A stretch of DNA of 64,000 nt from Caenorhabditis remanei (lineage: Eukaryota > Nematoda > Chromadorea > Rhabditida > Rhabditidae), in NCBI RefSeq assembly GCF_010183535.1, contig NC_071328.1, positions 1,860,001 through 1,924,000 on the forward strand, read 5' to 3'. This document shows, in pieces, positions 1-21,000 of the stretch. The translations under genes were made by a program, and so were the position numbers. The notes below the pieces were generated by a model. The model worked only from the letters and a program-made list of their open reading frames with translations, was not told the origin of the DNA and made no database searches. The first letter of the stretch is position 1. Every line of letters begins with the position of its first letter.

Positions 1-7787
<7,787 letters not shown>

Positions 7788-9036
7788 TTTTCCGCCTAAA
7801 ATTAGTCAAAATTCATATTCAAATGCTCGTTTTCCCGAGTTTTTTGCACACTTTCAACCCGCAGCCTATCTGTGCACATGGATAATGACTCCGCATCATT
7901 CTATTGATTGATTCTGGGAAGAAGGTGCGCAAAACAGAGAAATCTTAAAATTTTATTGAAAAATGAGAGGGAGAGAGAGAGAAAAAACCAAAAAAAAAAG
8001 GGAAGCCGGTGGGCTCAAGATGATGTCATGGCAACCGACAGCTGAAAATCGATAAAAGAGGCGAAAAAATCTATAAAAACCACTGAAATTTGATGAAAAT
8101 CGAGAAAAAATCTTTTTTTTTTCCAGTGAAAAAATGAATTTCGTCATGATTTTCTCTCAAAACTTTACGGAAAAAAATCGATATCACATAAAAAATCGTC
8201 TAGAATTCAAAAATTCATTCAAAATCCAAGAAAAAACTATTAAAACCTGGAAAATCACACAATTTTCGACCAGAAAACCAAAAAAGAATAAAAACTTTAT
8301 TTTCGAAACACACAGAACGGGTAGAGTGTCAACGCGCCGCAAATACGTCAAAAAGACGCCGTTTGCGCCGAAAAACTACAAAGAGAAATCGAAAAAACAC
8401 CGGGAAAAAGCAGAAAATCGGGGAAAATTCGAATAAAATCGAAAAAATCGTGGAATCTTGAAAAATCCACCGTACCCTTCAAAATCGTGTCGAGACCCGA
8501 GACAGAATACTGTTATGCGCCTTTAAATTTTAAACTCTGTCAAAGTCTTTTAAATCTTAAAATTAAGCTATTTTTTGGCTAATTTCATTAATGTTTCTTG
8601 TTTCTAAAAAATAATATAGCATATTTTACATTTTTTAAAGTACTTTTTCCGTATTTTCAACTAGTGAAATCATTGAATTTTTAATTTTCCCTACTGCAAA
8701 AACTGAAATATTAATTACAGTACTTCTGTAAATCGCTCCGAGACCCAACTTCCACTGAAAGCCATGCGCCTTTAAAATGATGATTTTATTTGAATTTTTT
8801 TGAATTTTCACCGCCAAATATTTGCAAATTTCCAGCTTTTCTTCATTAAATTTATCGATTTTTCTCAATTTTCAAGTAGAATTACTCGAAATTATCAAAT
8901 TCTGCTCAAAAAATCATTTCAAACACCAAAAAAACACTCCAAAAAGTCTGATTACGAAATTTTCCCCCTCCCCTTTTTATAGTGAGCAATACCGCAACAC
9001 TCTCTTCAATAATTTCACTTTTTCAGTCATCACGAG
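7788..9036. promoter_or_regulatory. Shared divergent upstream region of prpf-4 and ekl-1
   Basis: A 1.25-kb interval between the two start codons, so both promoters must lie here or the genes share one. I see no convincing ORF. The stretch 8480-8775 carries dispersed Caenorhabditis-style repeat phrases (TCGTGTCGAGACCC, ATGCGCCTTTAAA). TTTTTCAG at 9019-9026, 10 bases before the ekl-1 ATG, looks like a spliced-leader acceptor. No TATA box or other motif is distinctive. Confidence 0.55.
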
Positions 9037-12000
9037 ATGCTTTCGGTTGGCCTACGCCTAACAGAAGAGGTTTTTCCTGGTCCCGACGAGCCGATCGCAG
9101 ATCTTGACACCGAAAAAAAAGATGCTTCGGGTAGTATTGTAAAAAAAGATCCAAAGATGCATCTAGATGGAATTGATGTTAAAACTGGAGTCGCAAAGGT
9201 GAGAATTCTAGAAAATTCGACATTGTTAAGTGAAAACTGCACGTTTTTTCTCATAACTTTGACATTTTTGTGTGAAAATTCAATATTTTTGAGTGAAAAA
9301 TGCGAATTTTTCACGAGAATTTGACATTTTTGAATGAAAAATGCTAGTTTTTCTCGAAAATTTAACATTTATAAACAAAAAATGAACTTTTTTCTATTTT
9401 TATCGAAAATACCTCATTTTGAGCGAAAAAGTGACAGATTTGAGTGAAAATTCAATATTGTTAAGTGAAAAATGCGAATTTTTATTGAAAATTCTATATT
9501 TTTAAGTGAAAACTGCACGTTTTTCTCATAACTTTGACAGTTTTGTGTGAAAATTCAATATTTTTGAGTGAAAAATGCGAATTTTTCACGAGAATTTGAC
9601 ATTTTTGAATGAAAAATGCTATTTTTTCTCGAAAATTTAACATTTATGAACAAAAAATGAACTTTTTTCTATTTTTGTCGAAAATTCCACATTTTTTAGC
9701 GAAAAAGTGACAGATTTGAGTGAAAATTCAATATTGTTAAGTGAAAAATGCGAATTTTTATTGAAAATTCTATATTTTTAAGTGAAAACTGCACGTTTTT
9801 CTCATAACTTTGACAGTTTTGTGTGAAAATTCAATATTTTTGAGTGAAAAATGTCCATTTTTCTTGAATATTCGATATTTTTGAGTGAAAAATGTCCATT
9901 TTTCTTGAAAATTTGACATTTTTGAGCTGAAAATGCCTGTTTTTCTTGAAAATTCGACTTTTTTGAGTGAAGAATGCGCATTTTTCTCAGAAATTTGACA
10001 TTTTTAGCGGAAAATGACTATTTTTCTTGAAAATTCGACATTTTTAGTGAAAAATGCACATTTTTCTCGAAAATTCCATATTTTTACCCAAAAATGGACA
10101 ATTTTTCACATTTTTTCCTAAAAAAAAGTCCCCAAATTTCTCATTCAGATCAAACGCATCGTTCTCAACCGCACTGCAAACGTCGAGTTCCTCCGTGCCG
10201 AGTCGCCATCACGCATTTGGGTTCGCCTTGAGAACCATATTACAGATAATACGCTGACTTTCAGAGAACCGTGAGTTGAAAATTGAGAAAAACTCACTTT
10301 TTACTAGAAAAACTGCTGAAAATCGCATAAAAATTGAATTTTTGTCAAATAAATTTGTATGAAACACATTTTTCCTCTGAACGAAGGAAAAGAAGCTGAA
10401 AATCGTCAATATTGATCTTGATGAAAAATTGTCTGAAAATTATTAAATAACTGAATTTTTGGTCGAAAAATAAGAAAAAAATCGATTTTTTTTGTAGATT
10501 TCGTCCCAAATTACAACTATTTGGCAAATACTCATTTACTACCTACTCATTTACTACCTTACTCATTTACTACCATTACTCTTTTACTACCATTTACTCA
10601 TTTACTACCTTACTCATTTACTACCATTACTCTTTTACTACCATTTACTCATTTACTACCGTACTGCTCATTTACTACTTTTACTCTTTTACTACCGTAC
10701 TGCTCATTTACTACTTCACTTTTCACCATTCTCTTAGGCTTAGGTTTCTTAGAAATTCGGAAAACAATTGACAAATACGATGAATAACCGTTTTCGTCAG
10801 TTTTTCCGAATTTCTAAGAAACCTAAGCCTAAGAGAATGGTGAAAACTGAATCCCAGCATATCGCTCTAAAGTAGTAAATGAGTAAAAAGTAGTAAATGA
10901 GTAATAGTAGTAAATGAGCAAACGGTAGTAAATGAGTAAATGGTAGTAAATGAGTAAGGTAGTAAATGAGTATTTGCCCAACTATTTTCCTCTGGAAAAC
11001 GGAAAATTCTTTCATAAATCACGTTTCCACTGTTATTTTTGACTGGAAATCGCTGAAAATCACGAAAATTGTCGGTTCAGGACAGTTTTCAGTGATTTTT
11101 CAGCGATTTTCACTCAAAAATAACGAAAAGACACGGAAGTTATGCCCAAATTTTTCAAAAAGTCAGATTTTTTGAAACTCCACTGTTATTTTTGACTGGA
11201 AATCGCTGAAAATCACGAAAATTGTCAGTTCAAGGCGGTTTTTAGTGAATTTTCAACGATTTTCACTCGAAAATAACGCGAAAACACGGAAGTTATGCCC
11301 AAATTTTCATTTTCTCCCCCAAAAACCATCAAATTTTCTTCCAGATTCGAGCTAAAACCACAGAAAACCTTCAAAGTCAACGACTACGCCATAGCTCCCA
11401 TCGATGAGCGTGTCTACCGTCGTTGTCGTATCGTCGAACCGGAAAATGAGCGAAAACTCATTAAAATCTTTTTTATCGACGACGCCACAGTGGCTTGGGT
11501 GAAGAAAGAGTGCCTTGCCGAGATGGATGAACATTGGATGTTCTATCCGTGGCAGGCTATTCAGATCTCAATGTTCGGTGTCTATCCGGCGGTTTCTGAT
11601 GATATTGAAGTTGTGAGTAGGAGCGGGAAATTTGAATTTTTAATTAAAAAAGTGTGATTTTCAAGTCGAAAATTTGAATTTTCTACAAAATTTGTATCAG
11701 AAAAGCACGATTTCGGCTGTAAAATCGCCAACTTTCATAATAGTGAATTCTGTAAGAATTATCACGATTTTTGTGCAAAAATACATTATTCCGGCTGTTT
11801 CAGACGCGTTTTAGCCCATAAAAGCTGAAAAAGTTATCTGAAATCGATAAGAATTCGAAAAACAAGCTGTAAAACCGTTTCTCGCCTCACAGTATGCATT
11901 TTTGTCCCTTTTTCTGACTTTTTGACGAATCATTTGATCTATTCAGATCTATACAGGCTATTCAGATCTCAATGTTCGGTGTCTATCCGGCAGTCTCCGA

Positions 12001-15000
12001 GGGCGGGGAATTTGAAAATTCTCATTTTAAAATCGATTTTTGATGTTATTTTTGACTGAAAACCGTTGAAAAGTCACAGAAAACTTGCAGAACAGTTTTG
12101 AGTGACTATTCAGCGATTTCCACTCGAAAATAACGGGATGATACGGAAGTTATGCCCAAATTTTACATAAATTCAGGGTTTCTGGGCTTCCACCGTTATT
12201 TTCGACTGGAATTTGCTGAAAATCACAAAAAAATTGTCGGTTCAGGGCAGTTTTCAGTGATTTTTCAGCGATTTCCACTCGAAAATAGCGAAAGGATACG
12301 GAAGTTATGCCCAAATTTTTAATTTCCAGAAAAACTGACTGAAAAGTGGGCTTTTCAAGTTTGAAAACTTGAATTTTTCTACGAAATGTCAGAAAAAAGT
12401 GATAAAAATCCATAATTTAAAGCGAAAAAACGGTTTTGTAGATTGTTGATCAATTTCAGATAAGATTTTCAGTGTTGAAAGTTAGTGATTTTCCGATTAA
12501 ACATTCTGGAATTCACGTTTTGCCAGAAAATTGTGATTTTCAAGTCGAAAATTTGAATTTTTCCATGAAATTGGAATTCTGTGCTGGAAAAAACTATAAT
12601 TCGAACATTTTTATTTCTCTAATTGAAAAAACAACATTTTTGATGTTATTTTTGACTGGAAACGCTAAAATCTCACAGAAAACTTTTTTGTGATTTTTCA
12701 GCGATTTCCACTCGAGAATAGCGAAAGGATACGAAAGTTATGCCCAAATTTTTCATAACTGTGTGGTGTGGTTTACGGCGTAAATCCACTCCGATTATGA
12801 GTTACTGATGTGAATTTACGACCTTTGTGTAGATTTACGAGTGGTTCCTAGAAACCCAAACTGAAAAAGTTCGGCAGCCCAAATCACCGCAAATTCTTCA
12901 TAAATCACGTTTCCACTGTTATTTTTGACTGGAAATTGCTGAAAATCTTGAGAAATCGAATTTTCAGCGATTTCCACTCGAAAATAGCGAAAGGATACGA
13001 AAGTTATGCCCAATTTTTCATAAATTCGAGTTTTTTTGGACTTCCACCGTTATTTTCGACTGGAAATCGCTTAAAATCGTGGAAAATTGTCGATTCAGGA
13101 CAGTTTTCAGTGAATTTTCAGCAATTTCCACTCGAAAATAACGAAAGGATACGGAAGTTATGCCCAGGTATGTGCCTGGGTGGCGTTGAGCGCCTCGCAT
13201 TTCTTCAAAGTGTGATGAAAAAGCTCGAAAATGCGAAAAGAGAGAGTGTGTGAAAAGGAGAGACGAGATCTGGCCAATCTCGCGCTGATTGGCTGATTGA
13301 AAGGGGCGGAGTCTCTCGCCGAACGCTGATTGGTCGCTTGAAACTAAGAGTGAGCAATAAACGCATTTTTGCCGTGGCCGAAGCGGAAACTAGTCCCCCT
13401 CGCCAGACATCGTCTCTCGATTCTACACACACTCTCTTTTCGCGTTTTCGCACACTTTTGATTTTCTCAGCGCCCAAAGCGCCTTCATAGGCACATCCCT
13501 GGTTATGCCCAAATTTTCATTTTTCCAGACAAAACCAGTGTGGACACCCAAGATATGCTTCAAACTCGCTCAAATCCTCGCGAATTATCAAAAACTGAAA
13601 CTAGACGTCGTTCTTTCCACCGTCGTTTTCAATGACTACGCTCGACCGATTCCGTGTAAATTATATGGAATCGAGCCGGATATAGTGGAAACGAATCGAA
13701 CAGTTTGCATTGCTCAAATGCTCGAAAGTGCCGTTCTATTAGAAGATGGAACGTTGTCAGCGAAAGAGGAAGAGGATGAAACTGGAGATCAGAATGATAT
13801 GGAATCATCTCAAGAAGAGATTCCAACTGATCTATCTCCACCTGAAATTGTGTGTTTGGATATGTATGATGCTGCATTTCATGAGATATTTGAAGTGGCT
13901 GAAAAGGATCTCATCCCAGAAAATCCATTGGATATTCATAGAAATCTTCCCGGCGACTGGAAGCAGACGGATGATTTGGAGGAGGAGGAGAGAATGGATA
14001 AGGAGAATGAGTTGTTCTCGAAGGACTCTATGACACCACAAATGGAACCGGATGAGTGGAATCCACGATTGAATCAGATTCCCATGTTGTCGATTGATGA
14101 GTTGGGAGAGAAGTGCGTAGATTTGATACAGAACAACACGATTTCCGCTGTTTCAGACGCGTTTTAGCTAATAAAAACTGAAAAAGTTATCTGAAAATGA
14201 TCAGAAAGCAATTTTTGACGTTATTTTTGACTGAAAATGCTAAAAACTCACAGAAAACTTTCAGAGCAGAGAGTTTTCAGTGATTTCCACTCAAAAATAG
14301 CAAGGAGACGCGGAAGTTATGCCCAAATTTTTCATAAATCACGTTTCCACTATTATTTTTGATTAGAAATCGCTGAAAATCACGAAAAATCGTCGGTTCA
14401 AGACGGTTTTCAGTGATTTTCCGGTTATTTCCACTCGAAAATAACGATTTTTTACAGTTCCAAATTTTTCACAGTTGGAACCGGATGAGTGGAATCCACG
14501 GTTGAATCAGATTCCCATGTTATCGATTGATGAGTTGGTTGAGAAGTTCGTAGATTTCATCCAGAGAAACGCGATTTCCGCTGTTTCAGACGCGTTTTAG
14601 CCCATAAAAACTGAAAAATTTAGAGAAAATTAGTCATTTTCAGCTGTTTTTCGACCAAAAAGATAGTTTCAGACGGTTTTTCGACCCAAAAACCGGAAAA
14701 ACGTCAACTTTCTTAATAAAACCGTAGAGAAAAGGGAATTTTGTTACAATTTTTACGATTTTCGTGAATAAAACACGATTCTGGGTGTTTCTGATGCTCT
14801 CAAAAAGACGAAAAAGATTGAAAAACAGCGATTTTGAGCATTTTTCGTGGAAATATACCGGACTCCGCCAAAAACTGGTTTTTCAGCATTTTTGGCCAAA
14901 AATTAAGGAAAAGCTGACTTTTTATTTGAAAATGATCGAAACAGCTATAAAATTTTTTTTTTTTTTTGCCTCAAGTTATGTATTTTTTCTGAGTTTCTGA

Positions 15001-18000
15001 CGCTGAAATCGCTCAAAAAGCCAATCATCAGAGAGGTTTCTGAGCGAGAAACGGAGAAAACTGTCTCTGAGTGTCTCATCCTCTGAAAACCGAGTTTCAG
15101 ACCTATTTTTTTTTTGGGTAAATTCAAGTTTTACAGCAGTTCTCTAGCAAAAAGATGATTTTCAGACAGCTTTTCGACCCAAAAACCGGAAAATCGCCAA
15201 CTTTCTTAAAAAAAACCGTAGAGAAAAGAGAATTTTGTTAGAATTTTTACGATTTTCGTGAATAAAAACACGGTTTTGGATGTTTCAATTTTCTCGAGGG
15301 TTTTATTATAAAAATTGGCGATTTTTTTGGTTTTTTTGGATTAGAAAACTGTCTGGAATCCACTTTTTGCTAGAAAACTGCTATAAAACTTGAATTTTTG
15401 CCATATAATTTTATCTGAAACTCGATTTTCGGAGTCTGAGACACTCAGAGACGGTTTCGTCCGTTTCTGGTTCAGAAACCTCTCGAAAACTATGAAATTT
15501 TGCTGAAAAAGTCGCAGAAAACAGCCTAAAATCCATTTTTAGACGATTTTCGAGCCAATTTCATGAAAAATTCTCTGAAAATTGCAGATATCGATTCCCT
15601 TCTGAAGACGGAAAGGCACGTATCATGTTGGCAGTGGAGGGTCGATGCACAAAGAGTCCATACGAGTGGTACGCCCGGCCAATTGTCAAGTGAGTTTTTG
15701 ATTTGATGGCCTAGCTTTTTTCTAGGCCACCAATTTGACTTAAAATTTGGTGAAAATCCGGACAAAATTCGATTTTCTCGAAGGTTTTATTATGAAAATG
15801 GCGATTTTCGGGGGTTTTTGAATCAGAAAACTGCCTCGAATTCGAATTTTTGCCATATAAATTGGTCTTCGGAGTCTTTTTCTAGGCCACCAACTTGATT
15901 TTTTATTCAAAAATTCAAAATTCTGATTGCAGAACGGGCAAAAAACGCGCGTGACGAAAATGTACCGTGGAGTTCGGAGACTGGATTGGCGGAGGTCGAC
16001 GCGACGGATTGGATGTTATACGGTAACGACGAGTTGACGGGATTCGCCGAGAAATTGGATACGTACTACTCGATGCAGAAGAATCGGAAACCATTGATGC
16101 GGGATGAGATGTAGGTTTACGAGATGTAGGTGTGGATTTACGGCGTAAATCTACCCCTTATCAATGTGAATTTACGTATTGCTTTGTAGATTTACGAGAT
16201 CGCTGGCCTAGAAACACAAACTACCTTAAATTTTTCATAAATCACGTTTACACTGTTATTTTTGACTGGAAACCGCTGAAAATCACGAAAATTTGTTGGT
16301 TTAAGACAGTTTTCCATGATTTTTCAGCGATTTCCACTCGAAAATAACGAGAAGACACGGGAGTTATGCCCAAATTTTCATATTTCAGATAAAACCCTTT
16401 AGTTTACCACACAATTGTGTTTCAGTCGTCTGGAAGAGCAGTTCTTGGCTCATTTTGACGGTTTAGCTCTTTTTCAAACCAAAAATTACAATTTCCTACT
16501 GAAACGAAACGAAATTTGCGGTTTTTTGTAATTTTCAGGAAAAAAAAACACTCAAAATCTTCATAAATTTGTCGAAAACCAGTTGAAAATGAGTTGGAAT
16601 TCAAAAAAATTAACGATTTTCATTTGTCTATTGGTCAAAACTTACATTTTTCGTGGGAATTGTGCTAAAAATAGTCAAAAATAAGCTGAAAATTGTAAAA
16701 ATAAGCATAAAATGGGCAAAAATTCATTTTATCAGTTTTTTTCCAAAAATAAGCGAAACTTTTTAAAAATTTGACCATTTTTAGGACCTTTTTACAACAA
16801 AATAAGGCCAAAATCGTCTTCTGAAAAATGACATTTTATCCCGCTTACCGCCATTTCAAAAACCGCATTTCTCTCAACTCTCCTCAATAATGTCGATTTA
16901 CGACCAGAGTTGAGCGGAATTCCGCCTTCCGCTTTCCGCTCTCCGCCGAAAAATGTTTTATTCCGCCTTCCGCCAAAAAATTTTGCCTATTTCCGCTTTC
17001 CGCCTTCCGCCTTCCGCTGTTTAAAGATTTTTTCCTCAGCTTGAAAAATTTGATCACCTATTCCAATTTACTGATATTTTTGTGGTTTTTTGCAGCAAAG
17101 CTATCAGTGTTTTTCAAAAAAAAAAAACACAATATAACTCAAATTTAACCATTTTAGTGTTTTTTACTACAAAATAAGGCCAAAATCGTATTTTTGAAAG
17201 CGACATTGTGTTCCGCCTTCCGCCTTTTGGCATTTTTTTCCATTCCGCTTTCCGCCTTCCGCCTTCCGCCAAACAATTTTCGCTTCCGCCTTCCGCTATT
17301 TCAAAAACCGCATTCCGCTCAACTCTGTTTACGACGTAAATCTACCCCAAACCCATCAATTTTCAGCAAAATCATAATGAACGAGAAACGTGACGTATTC
17401 GCTGTGTGCGCTGTCAACGAGGAGAAGGGAAGTTTCACCGGCGAATGGCAACGTGTTCTCATCGTCGATTGTGAGGAATTCGCAGAAGTTCGATTCTTGG
17501 ATTCAGGCGGTCGTGATATGGTGTTGACGAGTTCACTCTATCGAATTCATAGCCAGTGAGTAGAGGAGGATGGACATCCGGATGGACAGACACACAGACA
17601 TTTTGAAATTTCCTTTAAATATCACATTTTTTATGGTTTTTTGCTCTTAAACTCGGATTTTGCCCTTAAAAACAAAAATTTCGCGGAATTTGGGACATCG
17701 GGACACGTCGACACACAGACAGACATCCAAAAAACTGTAAAAATGTTGCCTTTCAAGTCGAAAATTTGAGTTTTCTACGAAGTGGGCTGATTAAAGCTAG
17801 AATTCGAACTTTTCCATTTGAAAAAAGTAATTTTTGATGTTATTTTTGACTGAAAATGCTAAAAACTCACTGAAAACTTTCAGAACAGAGAGTTTTCAGT
17901 GATTTTTTAGCGATTTCCACTCGAAAATAACGATATGACACGGAAGTTATGCCCAAATTTTTCATAAATCACGTTTTCGCTGTTATTTTTGACTGGAAAT

Positions 18001-21000
18001 CGCTGAACATCCGCCCACCCCTGACACACCTACAGACCATAGTTGTCCGGAATCCGCGTTTTTTGACATTCCGGATTCCGGAAAATGAAAATTTTCATTC
18101 CTATTCCGGTTTTTTGAATTTTTTTTTTCCGGAATCCTGAATTTTAAATTTTAAAAATTTTTTTGAGTTTTAAAGACAGCTGCATTACTTCTTTTTCGGT
18201 TTTGAACCTCAAAAGTAGTTTTAAACTTTATATATCATTAAAACACTTGGAAAAATGATTTGGCCTTGCAAATTTATCGAATCATTCCGAAATTCCGGAT
18301 TCCGAAATTCCGGAATTCCGGGTTTTTTTGTCATTCCGGTTCCGGATTCCGTATTCCGGAAAATCTAAAATCGCATTCCGTACAACTCTGCTACAGACCC
18401 AATTAATAAATAATATATAAAAGACAATTGGGCGTTGTCTGAGGCGCTGTCCGCAACGGTTTTGGAAAGAGAAGAGAAACTGAGCCAGCGGGCAAAACCG
18501 AACTGGCGTGCTTTGGACACGACCGCCGCTTTAGACCACTCGGCCATGCGGACACATTTGAAAAAGGGTTGCCACGTAAATGAGAAGAGGGCAGCCGGCT
18601 TAACCGCCGAAGGCGGGGAAGACAGGCTGGTTAATAAATAATTATCATTATTTTCAGACACTGCATCTTCCCCCCAATGTGTCTCCGTTTCGCCATGTAT
18701 GGAGTCGTCACGAGCTCTGGAAGTCAGTTTTCTCCTCTTTTTCCCCAATTTTTAAATCCATTTTCATCAATTTTAATTCTAGGAGTCGACAAAAAATGGG
18801 CGGCAAAAGAGACGTCTCGCTTCCGAATGTGTCTTCGTGAGGATACGCCAATCTTCATTAATATCGAGGATAGTGAGTTTATTGTGGGGATTTACGCCCG
18901 TAAATCGACATTTTCTTTTGCAGTCGCCCATTTGCCGTCTTCGAATGCAGAACGTCGTCTTCCACACGTCGCCAAATTCGTCCTGATGGTCAAAAATGTG
19001 TCGGTAGGTGAAAAAAACGATGAAAAATGGGGTTTTTTGATCCCAAAACCACATTTCCAACTGAAAATTTCACTGAAAATGAGCTTTTTTATCGAAAATA
19101 GGTATTTGAAGCTGAAAATCTAAGTGAAAAATGAATTTCGAGCTGAAAATCGTATTTTTGAGCTAAAATTCAGTTTTTCGAATTGAAAATCGTATTTTTG
19201 AGCTAAAATTCAGTTTTTCGAGCTGAAAATTCAGTTTTTCGAGCTGAAAATCGTATTTTTGAGCTAAAATTCAGTTTTTCGAATTGAAAATCGTATTTTT
19301 GAGCTAAAATTCAGTTTTTCAAATTGAAAATCGTATTTTCGAGCTGAAAATTCAGTTTTTCGAGCTGAAAATTCCGTTTTTCGAGCTGAAAATCGTATTT
19401 TTGAGCTAAAATTCAGTTTTTCGAATTGAAAATCGTATTTTCGAGCTGAAAATTCAGTTTTTCGAGCTGAAAATTCCGTTTTTCGAGCTGAAAATCGTAT
19501 TTTTGAGCTAAAATTCAGTTTTTCGAATTGAAAATCGTATTTTTGAGCTAAAATTCAGTTTTTCGAATTGAAAATCGTATTTTCGAGCTGAAAATTCAGT
19601 TTTTCGAGCTGAAAATTCAGTTTTTCGAGCTGAAAATCGTATTTTTGAGCTAAAATTCAGTTTTTCGAATTGAAAATCGTATTTTCGAGCTGAAAATTCA
19701 GTTTTTTCAAATTGAAAATCGTATTTTCGAGCTGAAAATTCAGTTTTTCGAGCTGAAAATTCCGTTTTTCGAGCTGAAAATCGTATTTTTGAGCTAAAAT
19801 TCAGTTTTTCGAATTGAAAATCGTATTTTCGAGCTGAAAATTCAGTTTTTCGAGCTGAAAATTCCGTTTTTCGAGCTGAAAATCGTATTTTGAGCTAAAA
19901 TTCAGTTTTCGAATTGAAAATCGTATTTTTGAGCTAAAATTCAGTTTTTCGAATTGAAAATCGTATTTTCGAGCTGAAAATTCAGTTTTTCGAGCTGAAA
20001 ATCGTATTTTTTGAGCTAAAATTCAGTTTTTTCGAATTGAAAATCGTATTTTCGAGCTGAAAATTCAGTTTTTCAAATTGAAAATCGTATTTTCGAGCTG
20101 AAAATTCAGTTTTTCGAGCTGAAAATTCCGTTTTTTCGAGCTGAAAATCGTATTTTTGAGCTAAAATTCAGTTTTCGAATTGAAAATCGTATTTTCGAGC
20201 TGAAAATTCAGTTTTTCGAGCTGAAAATTCAGTTTTCGAGCTGAAAATCGTATTTTTGAGCTAAAATTCAGTTTTTCGAATTGAAAATCGTATTTTCGAG
20301 CTGAAAATTCAGTTTTTCAAATTGAAAATCGTATTTTCGAGCTGAAAATTCAGTTTTTCGAGCTGAAAATCGTATTTTTGAGCTAAAATTCAGTTTTTCG
20401 AATTGAAAATCGTATTTTCGAGCTGAAAATTCAGTTTTTCGAGCTGAAAATTCCGTTTTTCGAGCTGAAAATCGTATTTTTGAGCTAAAATTCAGTTTTC
20501 GAATTGAAAATCGTATTTTGAGCTAAAATTCAGTTTTTCGAATTGAAAATCGTATTTTCGAGCTGAAAATTCAGTTTTTCGAGCTGAAAATTCCGTTTTT
20601 CGAGCTGAAAATCGTATTTTTGAGCTAAAATTCAGTTTTTCGAATTGAAAATCGTATTTTCGAGCTGAAAATTCAGTTTTTCAAATTGAAAATCGTATTT
20701 TCGAGCTGAAAATTCCGTTTTTTCGAGCTGAAAATCGTATTTTTGAGCTAAAATTCAGTTTTTCGAATTGAAAATCGTATTTTCGAGCTGAAAATTCAGT
20801 TTTTCGAGCTGAAAATTCCGTTTTTCGAGCTGAAAATCGTATTTTTGAGCTAAAATTCAGTTTTTCGAATTGAAAATCGTATTTTTGAGCTAAAATTCAG
20901 TTTTTCGAATTGAAAATCGTATTTTCGAGCTGAAAATTCAGTTTTTCGAGCTGAAAATTCCGTTTTTCGAGCTGAAAATCGTATTTTTGAGCTAAAATTC

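Larger units (their letters stand above)
11015..18003. repeat. Dispersed ~145-bp hairpin repeat family confined to ekl-1 introns
   Basis: Each copy starts near GTTATTTTTGACTGGAAATC and ends near GATTTCCACTCGAAAATAAC, which are inverted relatives, followed by GGAAGTTATGCCCAAATTTT. Copies begin near 11030, 11185, 12040, 12195, 12645, 12915, 13045, 14215, 14350, 16250, 17835 and 17980 (the last truncated). I did not see the family elsewhere in the window. Several copies end just before a real splice acceptor (before 11345 and 13529). The span given is the range of the family; exons 3-7 lie inside it. Confidence 0.75.

Noticed and set aside
8134..8436. 100-codon ORF in the prpf-4/ekl-1 intergenic region
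   Set aside because: Lys/Asn/Phe-rich composition typical of AT-rich filler; no domain and no splice context.
10498..10522. Candidate extra ekl-1 exon after TTTGTAG, encoding FRPKLQLF before the foldback element
   Set aside because: Exon 2 joins the exon at 11345 in phase without it, and no frame continues past the insertion.
13529..14167. Reading ekl-1 as ending at the TAG at 14165-14167
   Set aside because: Further exons with Tudor features follow in correct phase from an internal donor at 14113, through to a stop at 22048-22050.
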